Source: Fragilariopsis cylindrus CCMP1102
Lineage: Eukaryota > Bacillariophyta > Bacillariophyceae > Bacillariales > Bacillariaceae
Length of the DNA stretch: 45,365 nt
Direction: 5' to 3'
NCBI GenBank assembly: GCA_900095095.1
Contig: FMBT01000013.1
Coordinates: 1 to 45,365, forward strand
In this document: one piece after another, positions 1 to 10,942 of the stretch
How the letters are laid out: each line of letters begins with the position of its first letter
Numbering within the stretch: position 1 is the first letter of the stretch
Notes under the pieces: generated by a model
Databases searched by the model: none
What the model saw: the letters and a program-made list of their open reading frames with translations, nothing else
Told to the model about the DNA's origin: nothing
Translations under genes and position numbers: made by a program

Positions 1-239
1 CTATCGTCATTGTCCTCCTCCTCCTTGGCATCGACGTCATCGTCGTCGTTACTATCGTCGAAGACTTCCTCGTCCTTGGCATTGACATCGTCATCGTTGT
101 CATCGTCATCGTCATCGCTACTACTATCGTCATCGCTACACTATCACTATCACTATCGCTGCTACTGCCGCTGCCGCTGCTATTGCTACTGGCATGACTA
201 CTATTGTCATTACTTTCTGCTGTAGTGTGATCGAGTTCG
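1..239. repeat. Low-complexity TCN/trinucleotide tract
   Basis: Nearly all of this stretch is degenerate tcg/tca/tcc trinucleotide repeat, with a ctatca array near 135-155 and a ctgccg/ctgctac array near 160-190. Read on the minus strand, one frame gives an acidic Asp/Ser/Glu-rich peptide. It may therefore be the tail of the gene at 240-1645 that runs off the left edge, joined through an unseen intron or frame shift. The plus-strand poly-Ser reading is probably a shadow. Confidence 0.5.
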
Positions 240-1645
240 CTATATCTTGTTGTGATTGATATTGAGTACTTCCTCTACTTTTTCACCATGAATTTGCTGT
301 TGTGATATTTTTTTAGGTACAACACTATCGCCATCCATTTTGGCAGTAGTAGCTTCCACTTGATGATCGTCGTCGTCGTCGTCATCGTTTCGTTCCTCTG
401 TCAGTTCATTCCTGTTGTCATAACTTTCTGTTTGTTGACGTTTTTGACTTGTTGTTTTGTTTTTATAGGTTTTGCTGCGGTGGCTGTGGCTGTCCTGTGG
501 CAGCTAATACAGCGTTAGAACAAGAAATTTCATTGGTACTATTTGTACTTGTTATCATGGAGGAGGCAGTATCAGTAGTTTCAGTTGGTATTGGTTTTAT
601 GACTACTACTACTAGATGATGTAGATAATCCCTGTCGCTGTTCTTCCTTCTCCTCATCTTCCCCCTCCTGTTGATTTTGTTAATATTTTTCTGTTGCAAA
701 GTTTTACGAGATTTCTTTTTAGGGGGGCCGTCGTCGTCGTCGTCGTCGTCGCCGTCACCGTTATCTTCATCAGTAGCAGTAGCAGTAGGTAGTATCAACA
801 CTAACACTTTTCCAACTTCCTTTTCCTGTCGATCGCAATATAACTTCTTCATTTGAATCAATCAAATAGAAAATAGAATCACGAGGACTTAATAGTATAT
901 GCGAGACAGATGTCACGAGTTCCAATCGTACAGATTTGTATTTGATTCGTTTTCTTTTATTAGTAGTAGCATTATTCTTATTATTGTTTTTCCTTCTCTT
1001 ATTATCTTTACTATTGCCATTATTATTATTACTATCGTTATCAATGTACACAGATTGATTAGGACCTACACTAAGTTCTAAAGCAGTACCATTGCTCCTG
1101 TTATTGTTGCCATCATCATGATCCTCAAATAGGTTCCTTAATTGTTGTGTATCTTGTACTTCCGTTGACAGTAACTCATACAACCAATCCTCGACGGTGA
1201 CAGTTGTATCTTTAATGATCCGTCGAATATTGATGACGTCGTTGTTCTTGTTGGAAGTACATGTAGTAGTAGTAGCTTTATTCCTTTTTTTGCTGTTGTT
1301 CGAATTTGCTGATGATATGCCACCAATTTGTACAGTCAAACGCTTCGAAGAAGGAAGATACGGAGGAGGTAATGAACTACCAACACAATAAGGATAATAG
1401 TTTTGTTGTTGTTGTTGGGCCAGGCCTTGCTGAGCAAAATTTTGTTGTTGTTGTTGATGATGATGAGGAGGAGGAGGAATCATCATGGGAGGAGCTGGAG
1501 GAATTATAGGATCAAAGTATAAGATGGGTGGTGGTGAAGGATCCGTCGGATTATTATTACCACCAACATTAAATGTTGTATCGGCAACTATGACACTACC
1601 GTCGATATCTAGTCCTGTATCTATTTCGTTGTTGTTACTATTCAT
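240..1645 (-). CDS. Low-complexity hypothetical protein, frame broken twice
   Basis: I do not recognise a family. I take the ATG at 1645 as start because the open frame upstream of it reads like non-coding sequence with poly-Phe. The first frame runs to a stop at 770 and has Pro/His/Gln-rich segments, a serine/asparagine stretch, then a more structured part containing VTVEDWLYELLSTEVQD, then basic KRKRIKYKSVRLELV. A second minus-strand frame (463-861) carries an acidic DDDDDDD tract followed by PPKKKSRK. A third (about 475 down to the stop at 240-242) carries another acidic run. Both transitions are shifts of the same sense and lie in repetitive DNA (TACTGC repeats near 780, an A/T tract near 470), with no clean GT-AG intron. 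The basic patches suggest a nuclear protein, which is inference. It may be a pseudogene or an indel-affected gene. Confidence 0.4.
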
Positions 1646-2242
1646 ATTATTATCTCTATCTTGTTCGTACGGTATATACGCTGGCGAGAATGACGAGAGG
1701 CAAGACAAGGTTTTTGTTTGTTTTATGAAAAAAAAAAAAAAATTGCGTTTGTTTTTTACTTGTTTACAGATCGTGGACGGTCCAATTTTATTTGATGAAT
1801 GGTGGAAAAATAAATAATAGATCAAATAATAAATATATCGTTCGTAGGTAGTTATCATAATCATAGGTAGGTATGAAGATAGCTACTGACCTTTTTCGAC
1901 GACGAGAGAATTCTCGCGCGATGAAGATGAATGAACGCGAAAAGAATCTCGAAGAATTTCTGAGTCCGATGTCTCATGCATCGTTGACAATTCTGCATGG
2001 CGTCAACGACATCCAACTTCCAAACATGTCATCAATGCAGTAATAGCGGCAGCATGTCTTTTCAAGCTAAACTAGGTACTAGGAGTAAATAATGAAGTAC
2101 TAGATATACATCTAAATTAAGTAGGCAGAATATATTATATGGATACAGGACAGCCAATAGTTAGTGTCAATAGTGTTACTAAAGGACTACTTAAATAATT
2201 TTACAGTTTTTACAATATATTATTCTTGCTGTTTAAATTTTT
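1646..2242. other. Intergenic, no gene seen
   Basis: AT-rich sequence between two minus-strand genes. It holds a poly-A run near 1727-1741. It should include the 5' region of the 240-1645 gene and the 3' end of the A20 gene. I see no RNA gene or mobile element. Confidence 0.4.
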
Positions 2243-2737
2243 TCAACTTTTTGGAACACGCCCCCGCCTAATCCAAGAGCAGTGCTTTTTTTCCTTTTCA
2301 ATATCTTTCTTATTCCTCTCAGTCGTCATCATGCTTGCCATCATATTCTTGTAACCAGCCTTTTTCTTTTTCTTCTTTAGTATCTTTTTCAACGGAGATA
2401 CAACAACATCAGCAGTGGGTGATGATGATGATGATGTAGTCGTAGAAGTGGAGGACTCATCAGTTTCCCTTGTCGTAGTTGGATGAGCCGCTTTAGTAGT
2501 TGAAGTCTTTCGAAGAAAAACATTGCCCGTAGGCTTGATGATCTTTTCAATAGAAGAGGATGTAGTAGTATCGGCAGTAGTAGGAGTAGGAGTAGTCGTC
2601 TGTTCTTGCGTTTGTTGTCGTATTTTTCCCATCCAACATTTCGAGCAACAACCTCCCATGGCTTCTGATCCGAAAAATCCACAACCATCCTTACATAACA
2701 TATTAATAGTCGATGCTTGTTCGTTATTGGTACTCAT
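2243..2737 (-). CDS. A20-type zinc-finger protein without AN1 domain
   Basis: A 164-aa protein. Near the N-terminus it has LCKDGCGFFGSEAMGGCCSKC, spanning about residues 14-35. This matches the A20 zinc finger pattern (C, then CGFFG, then G-x-CSKC). A20 fingers bind ubiquitin, and in plants and algae they occur in stress-associated proteins (SAPs), usually paired with a C-terminal AN1 finger. The rest here is Thr/Ser-rich, then a run of seven lysines and a basic tail. No Cys/His cluster of an AN1 finger appears in this frame or, by eye, in the other minus frames. The length is normal for a SAP, so the AN1 domain seems replaced or lost. The start is the first ATG, just before the finger. The role in ubiquitin or stress signalling is inferred. 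Confidence 0.7.
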   Translation of the reverse strand: MSTNNEQASTINMLCKDGCGFFGSEAMGGCCSKCWMGKIRQQTQEQTTTPTPTTADTTTSSSIEKIIKPTGNVFLRKTSTTKAAHPTTTRETDESSTSTTTSSSSSPTADVVVSPLKKILKKKKKKAGYKNMMASMMTTERNKKDIEKEKKHCSWIRRGRVPKS

Positions 2738-3076
2738 AATGATTGATGTCGTGTATATATATAAATTAGTTTAGTATAGTATAGGACGTGGGGGTTTTAT
2801 TTGTATTGGTCGTGTGTGTGTTGAGGTTTACTTTTTTAAGGCGAAATTTAATTTTTATGAGAATCACGGTCTTTCTTTCTTTTTGCTTTTTTCAAGAGTA
2901 AATTCCACACACACAATTTAATACTGTACAGCATCTCGACAAAAGTGTTTAAAATTGCACGAGCGAACCCACATACATTATTTATTGTGGCGCTCACGAG
3001 AAAACCCTGCATACAGTACAAACTTTTTGCTGAGATGATTTGGTTTCTTTGTTTTGGCCCACGCGCACGAACTGTA
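2738..3076. other. Intergenic, no gene seen
   Basis: Upstream region of the A20 gene up to the MITE at 3077. It contains short TATA-like and TG-rich stretches only. ORFs crossing it have no recognisable content. Confidence 0.35.
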
Positions 3077-3321
3077 CAGTATGCGCTCGATAAGAAATAC
3101 ACTCCCAATTTTCGGACTTGGTGTGTTTCTTATGGAGAGTGTGTTTCTTATGATTTCACATACGGCCAGGGTTTGGGTGAATTCAATGAGTTTTATCGCG
3201 AGTCATTGAGTCAGTCACTACACGGGACCCACTACAGGTTGAATCACGTGTAAACCGATCTGGTGTATTTCTTATAGAGCGTGTATTTCTTAAATGTGTA
3301 TTTCTTATCGAGCGCATACTG
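3077..3321. mobile_element. Tc1/mariner-like MITE with TA duplication
   Basis: A 245-bp element whose ends are perfect 26-bp inverted repeats: 3077-3102 begins CAGTATGCGCTCGATAAGAA, and 3296-3321 is its reverse complement. It is flanked on both sides by TA (3075-3076 and 3322-3323). TA duplication plus an inverted repeat beginning CAGT is typical of the Tc1/mariner superfamily. There is no transposase, so it is non-autonomous. The word TTTCTTAT (part of the terminal motif) recurs inside at about 3127, 3146, 3268 and 3302, with a variant near 3285, so the terminal motif has been iterated. Confidence 0.8.
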
Positions 3322-3428
3322 TACTGTGTTTGTACGGTGATGTTGAATGTGACTAATACGACTAAAGTCATCGAAAACAAATTATTTTTCTGTCAAATCA
3401 AGGAACACTGTACTGTATATAATATTAT

Positions 3429-3445
3429 TGTTGTGTTGTATCTTA
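3429..3445. repeat. Target-site duplication, LINE 3' side
   Basis: Seventeen bases, TGTTGTGTTGTATCTTA, are repeated exactly at 25145-25161. They flank the minus-strand retrotransposon, so this copy adjoins its 3' end. Confidence 0.85.
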
Positions 3446-3624
3446 ATAATATGTATATCTAATTTATGCGTCCCGTAAGAACTAAACTACGTTTAAGTAT
3501 CAACCTGCATCTATACATGCAGCGAAGGTCCCCCTGAGGGGTGAAGACCGTGCCTAGTGTCAAATCACGGACGGGCGGCTTTACACGACCAACAGTCCTC
3601 TGCAAAGAGGAACTGCTACTATAC
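3446..3624 (-). other. LINE 3' UTR with three short hairpins
   Basis: On the minus strand, downstream of the ORF2 stop, three short self-complementary stems follow one another: CCTCTTTGCAGAGG, CCCCTCAGGGG and CTGCATGTATAGATGCAG. They precede the 3' terminus. LINE reverse transcriptases often recognise a 3' stem-loop, so these are candidates for the template recognition site (inference). Confidence 0.5.
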
Positions 3625-5342
3625 TTACTCTGTAACATTGTTCAGAGTGAAATAACCTGCAATGGACGTTTGTCGTCCTTTCGTCTGTTTGCGTCTCTTC
3701 TTCTTTTTCTGTCGTCCGTCGTTGATAAGATTGTCCCTTTGTACTGAATGTATTCTAGCTATTGTTTCTGCACTATTACAGCCGCTCACCCAGTGCAGTA
3801 TAGATGTTATTCCTGTTTGTGATGCCTTTGCCCACTTCTTCACGCTATTCAAGATTGCCCTTCTGTGATTACTGATAAATGTTGCGATTGTCGTGGCCGA
3901 TGATTGATCATAATAGGTTTCTTCGTTGTCGATGAAGAGACACTCGTCGCTTGGTCTAGCTTCACTCCTCATTGAGTTTAGTCGTCGTACTTCGATCATT
4001 AATCTTGCCTTTCTAGTCTTCTCTTGCTGTTCCTCGGTTTTACCGTGTACTTCCTCATTCCTTAATTCCCATGATTGAATGAAGTGGGTCATTGTAACTT
4101 CGGTGATCGATGCTCCCCATACGTACCCTTCTCGTTTAGCTATACCTTCAACTACTGGACTAGCATCGTGAAGGATGATCCATTGTTGTGACAGTTTGCC
4201 TGCAAAGATGTGTCGCCATCCAATTGAATCTTGTGTTTTGATTGCTTTATGGAATCTTTTCGGATAGTCGTAGTAATCGACCTCTCCGGTCTCTAACCAT
4301 TCATTGATTGAAGAGCATAGAGTCTCGCTGATTGCAAACTGTGTGCCTAGATATGCCAGTCGATTACGAAGTTTGGTGATGAACTTACGACGTCCTTGTA
4401 GTCGGGTGTTTGATTTGCACCTTAGGATGTGTTCCTGTGTTTCTATCTGGTGACAGAGCAAGCACCCATCATGATTTTGGTAGCTACGTTTGCAGAGGGC
4501 TGCAGCAGTTGGAAGTAAATCGTTGCAGATTTTGGCAAGAACAACGTCTCTGTTGATTCTTTGGATTGCCAACTGAAGGCATTTCCATGCAATCGTGTTG
4601 ATGATACTATCTGACCATCCAAATTTGTATTGTAGATATGCGATATATTCTGGTTCGACGTATGCTCGGATGAGTTGTTTCTTGTAGTTGCTCGTTACGC
4701 TGATGCCGCGGATGGAGAGCATGGCTGGACAACTTGGGAGAATATTGACCATAGGATGAAACTGTCGTTGTTCCTCTTGGTATTCCCCCGCCAATGCGTC
4801 AGCGTCGACGTTGAGTTGTGCTTCGAGGGGTAGATCGTCGTATGCTTTCGCCGAGTCTTGATGGCCTTTGACCCACTTATATTTTGCCTTGATTTGGCTG
4901 TCGTTGATGGTGGAGAAGATTTGTTCTGTAACGTCATATTCGGAACGTAGTGTCTCGTTAGGAAAGGGGTCATTGTAGTGTTTGTGGGCGTTGCACCGCT
5001 TGATTAATTCGTCGTTGTCGGATATAAATAATACATTTAGTTCTGTATTAAGATATTGAGATATGATTGACACCAGCATTGTCGCTGACAGCATTCCCAC
5101 TCCCTCTGATCGTAGTGAGTTGCCTCTGCCACGACAGGGACCTTTGGCATCTACTAATCGTTTTGACGAGGTACTTGCCAACACCCAGCCAAAGCTCATG
5201 TCGTGGAATATGACAGAACCATCAGATACACAGATAAGATGTCCATGGCGATCATGTTCTGCTAAGATTTGGTAGAAATCAGGGTATCCATCGTCAGTGA
5301 AAAATCGAACGTCGGATAGCAGCTCCTGTATCCCACATATGT
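3625..5342 (-). CDS. LINE ORF2 C-terminal part: RNase H and CCHC knuckle
   Basis: About 570 aa open to the left edge of the nested element. The RNase HI acidic residues are visible: D42 in CVSDGS, E81 in LRSEGVGM, D110 in FISDND, and the terminal GHQDS (162-165) and NVDADALA (179-186) motifs. RNase H removes the RNA strand during target-primed reverse transcription. A CCHC-type knuckle follows: C295-x2-C298-x7-H306-x3-C310, of the kind found at LINE ORF2 C-termini. The last 260 residues are helix-rich and basic, ending in a lysine-rich tail. The apparent N-terminus is not a real start: it is the insertion junction, and the upstream half of the protein continues at 17246. The frame here is one base out of register with the reverse-transcriptase frame if the nested element and one 8-bp duplicate are removed. 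Confidence 0.85.
5335..5342. repeat. Candidate 8-bp target duplication, left copy
   Basis: ACATATGT occurs here and at 17251-17258, directly bordering the two ends of the nested element. The word is its own reverse complement, so it cannot alone distinguish a direct target duplication from an extension of the inverted repeat. The wider match CACATATGTTCA (left) against TGAACATATGTG (right) is inverted. Confidence 0.55.
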
Positions 5343-5357
5343 TCAAAATAAAGGTTT

Positions 5358-5535
5358 CGCGGATTTAGTGAAAAAATATTCGACTCGTTCGACTCGATCC
5401 TTATCCCACCAACCTCGAATCTCGCCTTGCGTCAACGGTTTTTTTTTCTTTTCCAACGGTATTTTTGGTGATTGATTGTACGGTATAACCATACCTTGAG
5501 TATACGATTATATACTATGATTATACCTACTACAA
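5358..5535 (+). repeat. Left terminal inverted repeat, 178 bp
   Basis: Begins CGCGGATTTAGTG and ends CCTACTACAA. It is the exact reverse complement of 17068-17245, including a T9 run. Near the tip the tandem word CGACTCG/TTCGACTCGA (5381-5397) could be a transposase binding site (inference). Confidence 0.95.
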
Positions 5536-6005
5536 GTTTTTTGTTACACGTGTAAGCATATGAAAAATAGCTGCTCGTCTATTGCAATCACACATCACCC
5601 CGGACTGTATTGTAACTAGCAGTACCGTATTCTTTGATGTTATCACCATGGGATAGTCAAAACAAACCTATTGTAGCACTATGTTTATACAATTAAGATG
5701 AGAGCGGCGATCGACAGCTAGCTATGTATCGAGTTGGAATACGTCTCTTAGATTCATTAGTTGTTTCAGTCTTTATCTTTGGAAAAATTGCCGACAATGA
5801 TGATGTGATTTTAAATAAATAGAAAATTCGATTAACTTTTCAGTCCAGTCAAACAACCAAGGTTTTACTATGTAACCATCCGTTCCGTTCCGTAACGACG
5901 GTACTGATCAACTCATGATGATGGATTGTATACTATACCTTCGTTGCTCGTTTGCTTTTGTCCTGATGCATTTGGTAGGTTCTACAAAGCCAAAGAGGAA
6001 GGAGT
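5536..6005. other. 5' region of the transposase gene
   Basis: AT-rich leader between the left inverted repeat and the first transposase ATG. A frame open from 5915 overlaps the transposase start and could supply an alternative N-terminus through a small intron. I cannot decide between them. No other feature is seen. Confidence 0.35.
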
Positions 6006-9000
6006 ATGTTGACAACTTCTTCATCGAAGATATCGATGACAACAACAACACATCAATCATTAGGAGTAAAGAAGAAAAGGAAGCAGGCTCCACTAAAGCA
6101 AAGCTCAAAAATAAAATCGGAATGGGCTCTTGTTCCTACAAGTGATATCCTTTTGGAATTTATTAAGGAGAGTTTTAGTTCTAAAGTCCAGAAAAAATCA
6201 TTGGCCATCAATGATTTTCTCAATCATTATAATTATAGATTCGACAGAGGATGGATCAAACCGATTGTCGGCAATCTCGCTCCTTTCATCACATTCCTTT
6301 CATCTAGCTCCGATCAAAATAATGATACTACCACAGCAGCAGCGATCTCATTCTTCAGATCAAAATTAAATGATGTGCCAATACAATCGAATTATCAACA
6401 AACAAAGGATCACATTGCCACTGCAGTTAAGAATTGTTTCAATATACAGACAAATGCAAAGGAAGAACACCCAATCATCGTGTTTTTTAATTGTAATCAT
6501 AAAGAGAAACTACAATACAAAGGTGACGATTGGTTTTTGTATTTAATTGGAAGTAAGGATGTAGGAAAAAAAAGAAAAGGAAAGCTAGGATATAATGTAA
6601 GAATGATTGCCACAATTCTATACAGTATAGTTTGTAGTACACGTGATAATAATGCTGTTGATAAGGTAGCATGTTGTTTTGGTATTTCTGGTAAAGAACA
6701 TAAAGAGCGACGGAGAAATTTGAATAGAATTGCTCAACAAACCATACAAGAATATTTTGAAACACAACATACCTGTGATGATGCAACAGCAACAACAGCT
6801 TCTCTTTCACAATCTTCTAGTACTAATACTTCTGAATCGACTATTAATGATACGGATATCATACCATCATCCTTATTAAATCATCGACAAGGACCTACTA
6901 TTATCACAACAAATATTGAACAGGGTTCAAGCGAATTCAATGATAATAGTAATATATCACCATTAACAGTACCCCCATCATCATCATCATCATCATCATC
7001 AACAACAGCATCGTTTTCTTTTAAGTCTCCCTTAAAGGATACACGACGTCCTGATTCGGATGCTATGTCTTTTGGTTCTCCTCCACCAAATTTCGGGTCT
7101 CCAACACCGCAACAAGTAACAAAGAGGAATAGAGTGGGACCAACACCAAATTTTAATACACCAAGTAATAAGGGGGATAGACGAGTACTATTATTTGACA
7201 ATGAAATAATAACTGCACCAGCATCACCTCAAATACCACAAACTCCATCATCAAATCGCCGAAATCGTCGAAATCGTCGACGATCTGCTGGTAATAGGAT
7301 CCGGGGGGGGGGGGGGGGGAGGTTACCATCGACACAGCAAAGTTTGGTGATGACACTGCAGCTAGTAATTTTATCAAAATATTAGCGAATACAACTACTT
7401 CCAATCAACTGATTGCTTGTGCTGTCGATTTCCTTTCAATTGTAGCATCAAGTAACAACTCAAATAATTGTGTCACAAGTCAATACAACATGCTACTCAA
7501 AGTAGCAAAACCAAGAAAATCAAAGGAAGATAGCAAACCAAGTTCTCAACGTCGTTATATTAGAGAGAAAAGCAAGGAGATTCATTATGTTCTCACTGCT
7601 GCCATTCCAAATTATGATACTAGAAAAGATATATTGTCTTATATCTTAAAAAAGAAATTCAATGCTGATATTTATTTTGACAAAGTGAAGCAGCAGCAAG
7701 TTGCTGTTACAGATATTATTGCAATTAGAATGAGAGGAGGCTATGGTGTATCTAACAGTGCTGCAAATCAAATGATGCAAGATGTGGTGAAAGTGTTTAA
7801 ACATAACAATATGTTAAGAGTTCAACATCCATTACCTGGCAGTTTACGTGCCAAGATGGGGAAAGCAGAAGAGAATGGAACTCTTTCAGTTGACCATCAA
7901 GTTACTAGATGTAGCACAGCAAAAGATAAAACTGAGATGTGCGTTCATAGCTGGATCAGAACAATTCCTTTATTAATTGAAAAACTTGTAGCAACATGTA
8001 TTATAGAAGGCAAATATGAAGAATCAATAACAATTTCAAAGTTAGTCAACAAGATCCTTTTAGGCATGGGTGCGGATAGAGGAGGAGGTGATCTGATAAA
8101 TCTAATCCGTCTATTAAATCGAAAGGATGGAAATTGTTCTCGATACTCAATTCCATTAGCAGTTGTTGAAAAGGCAGCAGAAGAGTATGATGTTTTAGCC
8201 AAGACTCTTTACAACAATAGGGCAAAAAGTTTGTTGCAACCTCTTCTCAATGATGAGCTGCATATGTTTGTTATGCGATTTGCCAATGATGCTAAATGCC
8301 TAGCTGTTCGATTTATTAGAGATGGTAAACCAACACAACCAAACATTTTATGTCTAGAAAAAGATTGTGAACATATCGTAGATGGATTTATATTTGATAG
8401 TATTGCTAATACCAGAAAGATGTGGAATGATTTTGATATATCTAATATTATGGATAACAACGAAATTGTTCTACAGTTAAACCCAATAACAAATGTTAAA
8501 GATGAATGTATTGGTGTAAGGGTGCATTCAAATGATGAACTTCTCTTACTCATCGATTCGATTCACCTGTTAATGCGTCTAGTTATGAATCAGTCGACTG
8601 CAAGCAAGTTGTTAATGCGCCAATCGAAGATTCAAAGGTATGTTATTGCTTGCAATGTGTGCTTTGTTTTTGTTTTCTTCAATCTATTGATTTTATACTA
8701 ATTTTTTACTCATACTCTCCTCCCTCCTTCTCTCTCTCTCTCTTTCTTCTTTACTTTTATATACTATAGATTGCTTTGACTATATATGGACAATCAACTG
8801 CTAGTGTGGGACGTCCTTGCCTTCGATGTATATGGGATAAAGATGATAAGCGTCCAACAATGTGGCTAAGCAGTCATGCTGGCTTTACTTCCGATGAGTG
8901 CCACCCAGTGGAATTGCGGGTTGGTGCAAATAGTAGAAAAAAAAACTGGAAAACTTTCGAATCACTCAGAGGGAAAGATGGAGAATATACTGCGAATAAA

Positions 9001-10599
9001 GAAACTATAAACAAGGATACAAGACAAAAATGTAATAGTATTAGCAAAGAGCCACTATTGTATGTATATCAACTTGATAAACATCATGGAGAGCCAATGC
9101 ACGTCGCTCAAGGTATGCTGACACATCTCAATACTGAAACTTACAAGAAATTGAATGAAGAAAGTGAGAGCATTGAGGGTGATTTCTATTATGAACAAGC
9201 TGAAGCATGTCAACAATATATTATTGATACATTAGCAATAGAGGAATCAGAAGCATTTATAGATGCAAAATCGACACATAATAGGATCCAAATTAAAATT
9301 AAAAAGGCATACGACAAAGTTCAAGAAGCAGAAGAGGATGGAGATGAAGATAAAATAAAATTAGCTGAAGAGGAATTAGAAACAAATTTAGACCAACGGA
9401 ATGCTGCAGATGGAGAATTAAATTACGGATTTAAAGTTGGTCTTGTGAGAGGAGCAAAAGAGTTTGACAGAATGATTGATACAAGTGAAAATAATAAGAA
9501 GACACGAATGACAAAACAGGCATTTTTATATCGATCTGCCATTCGAATGTATGCTGGTTTCTTTACTGCCATGTAAGTGAAGTTAAGTGTTGTTTTGTGT
9601 TTGTTGTTGCTGCTTTTATTTATTTTGTATTGGTATTAACAGCTCGCACATTTCTTTTTCATGATAACACCCTTTCTTACATTAGGCATGAAACGATGGA
9701 GCTAACTGGCAGGAGAGGGATAGCAATGCTTGACTTTAGGAAAAAAGTTCATCATTTTGTTGTTAATGGTGGATTTGTACAGGAGACAGAAGCGGTAGTT
9801 ACAGATGTAATGGATACATGGTTAGAATTAGCAAATCATGTGCATCCTATTAGTATTATATGCAATGATCAATCAAAACTAGATGATGCAAAAATTGCAA
9901 GATTTGAAGGTCATATTTCTGCTTTTATTAAGTTGTGGATTCCTTTTATTGGTGGTTACAAAAATTGGCAATATTATAAACTTCACACATTGACATGCGG
10001 TGCTATTGCTTTTGCTAAGAAATATGGTATGCTTGGAAGAGCAAATGCACAAGGATTTGAAAATAAGCATTTTGAACTTAGACGTCATCGTGAGATATTG
10101 TCAAGAATTCCACACCGTAAGGTTCGAGTGCAAAAGCTAGCACAACGGTCTCAAACTATGTTTATTGACGGGCTTTCCGAATCGCTTCTTTTTCTAGAAC
10201 AAGCTGATGCCAATGGTGAGTTTTTTCTCCAACGCTCTCTCTCTCTCTCTCTCTCTCTCATTCACTCACAATCTTTCTTTTTCTTCCTTCCTTCCTTTTC
10301 TTGTTCTTTCTTTCTAAGCAAAAACCGGACGTCGTGGCAAGTACAATATCATTGTTAATCGAACAAGGATAGCAGAAAACATGGACATACACGAAGAGGA
10401 GGACCTGGCACCGGATGGCTATTTTACAAGTAAAGAGGGAAATTTCATTCCAACAGAATGGGAGCAGCTGTATCATTTTATACAGTTTGGAAAAGCTCCG
10501 GCTTCATGGCGTAAAGTTTTCGAGGATGATGATGAAATCGGTGCTGTTGATACTGCAGCAGCAGCATACCTACAGCCTATCTCTGGAGGACGTCCATAG
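6006..10599 (+). CDS. Probable DDE-type transposase, four exons, two frame breaks
   Basis: Proposed exons are 6006-8637, 8770-9572, 9686-10215 and 10319-10599, about 1,415 codons. Introns have GTATGT, GTAAGT and GTGAGT donors and pyrimidine-rich acceptors; the last two junctions keep frame exactly. Exon 1 changes frame at a G17 run (7303-7319) and again between 8539 and about 8580. After the second break it reads PVNASSYESVDC and joins exon 2 in frame. Order of parts: basic N-terminus, Ser/Pro-rich disordered middle, conserved helical block (about 7490-8530), PCLRC zinc-type CxxC, HGEPMHVAQGMLTHL, and late GMLGRANAQGFENKHFELRRH. A CxxC, then P-x-H, then G...E..H order resembles large uncharacterised DDE transposases of invertebrates and fungi (from memory). 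It is the only gene here large enough to mobilise the element. Catalytic aspartates are not firmly placed. Confidence 0.6.
8638..8769 (+). other. Transposase intron 1
   Basis: Donor AAAG|GTATGT and acceptor TACTATAG|ATTGC, with a CT-rich tract before the acceptor. The frame that opens at 8770 is the one read by the exon segment 8539-8637 after its frame break. Confidence 0.7.
9573..9685 (+). other. Transposase intron 2
   Basis: Donor GCCAT|GTAAGT and acceptor ACATTAG|GCATG. The split codon AT+G restores Met, and the frame continues into HETMELTGR. Confidence 0.8.
10216..10318 (+). other. Transposase intron 3
   Basis: Donor CCAATG|GTGAGT and acceptor TTTCTAAG|CAAAAACC. It contains a long CT microsatellite. 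The split codon G+CA keeps the frame into KTGRRGKYN. Confidence 0.8.
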
Positions 10600-10942
10600 A
10601 TTTGTCTGGATGTTTATCATTATCATCGTATATATACTGTTGTTGTTGTTGTTGTTGTTGCTATCGCAGCTTATAAAACAAGTCTTCCATACAGGGCCAA
10701 ACCAAATGGAGCTTGAAAAGTTCTTAAATCGAATAAAATCTAATATATTTACAGAATAAAATGTATTCAAAATAATTTAAAAAAGCCAATTTTAAGCATT
10801 TTCGGATGCTATGGTAAACTATATGTATTTTTCTATTAGAATACTAGTAGTATTGTTACCTAATCTAGAAATCGATTGGTTTCCCCTAGCCTCCGAAATG
10901 TGCTCTTAAAGGTACCCCTCTTCTATTTTATTCCATTTCAGG

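Noticed and set aside
10-225. Plus-strand poly-Ser/Leu ORF
   Set aside because: It is a translation of a TCN trinucleotide repeat. The minus strand of the same tract gives the acidic tail typical of the neighbouring minus-strand gene.
8700-8769. Frame 7490-8701 reading through to its own stop as a real C-terminus
   Set aside because: The last residues (FVFVFFNLLILY) translate intron sequence after a strong GTATGT donor. The alternative frame continues cleanly into exon 2.
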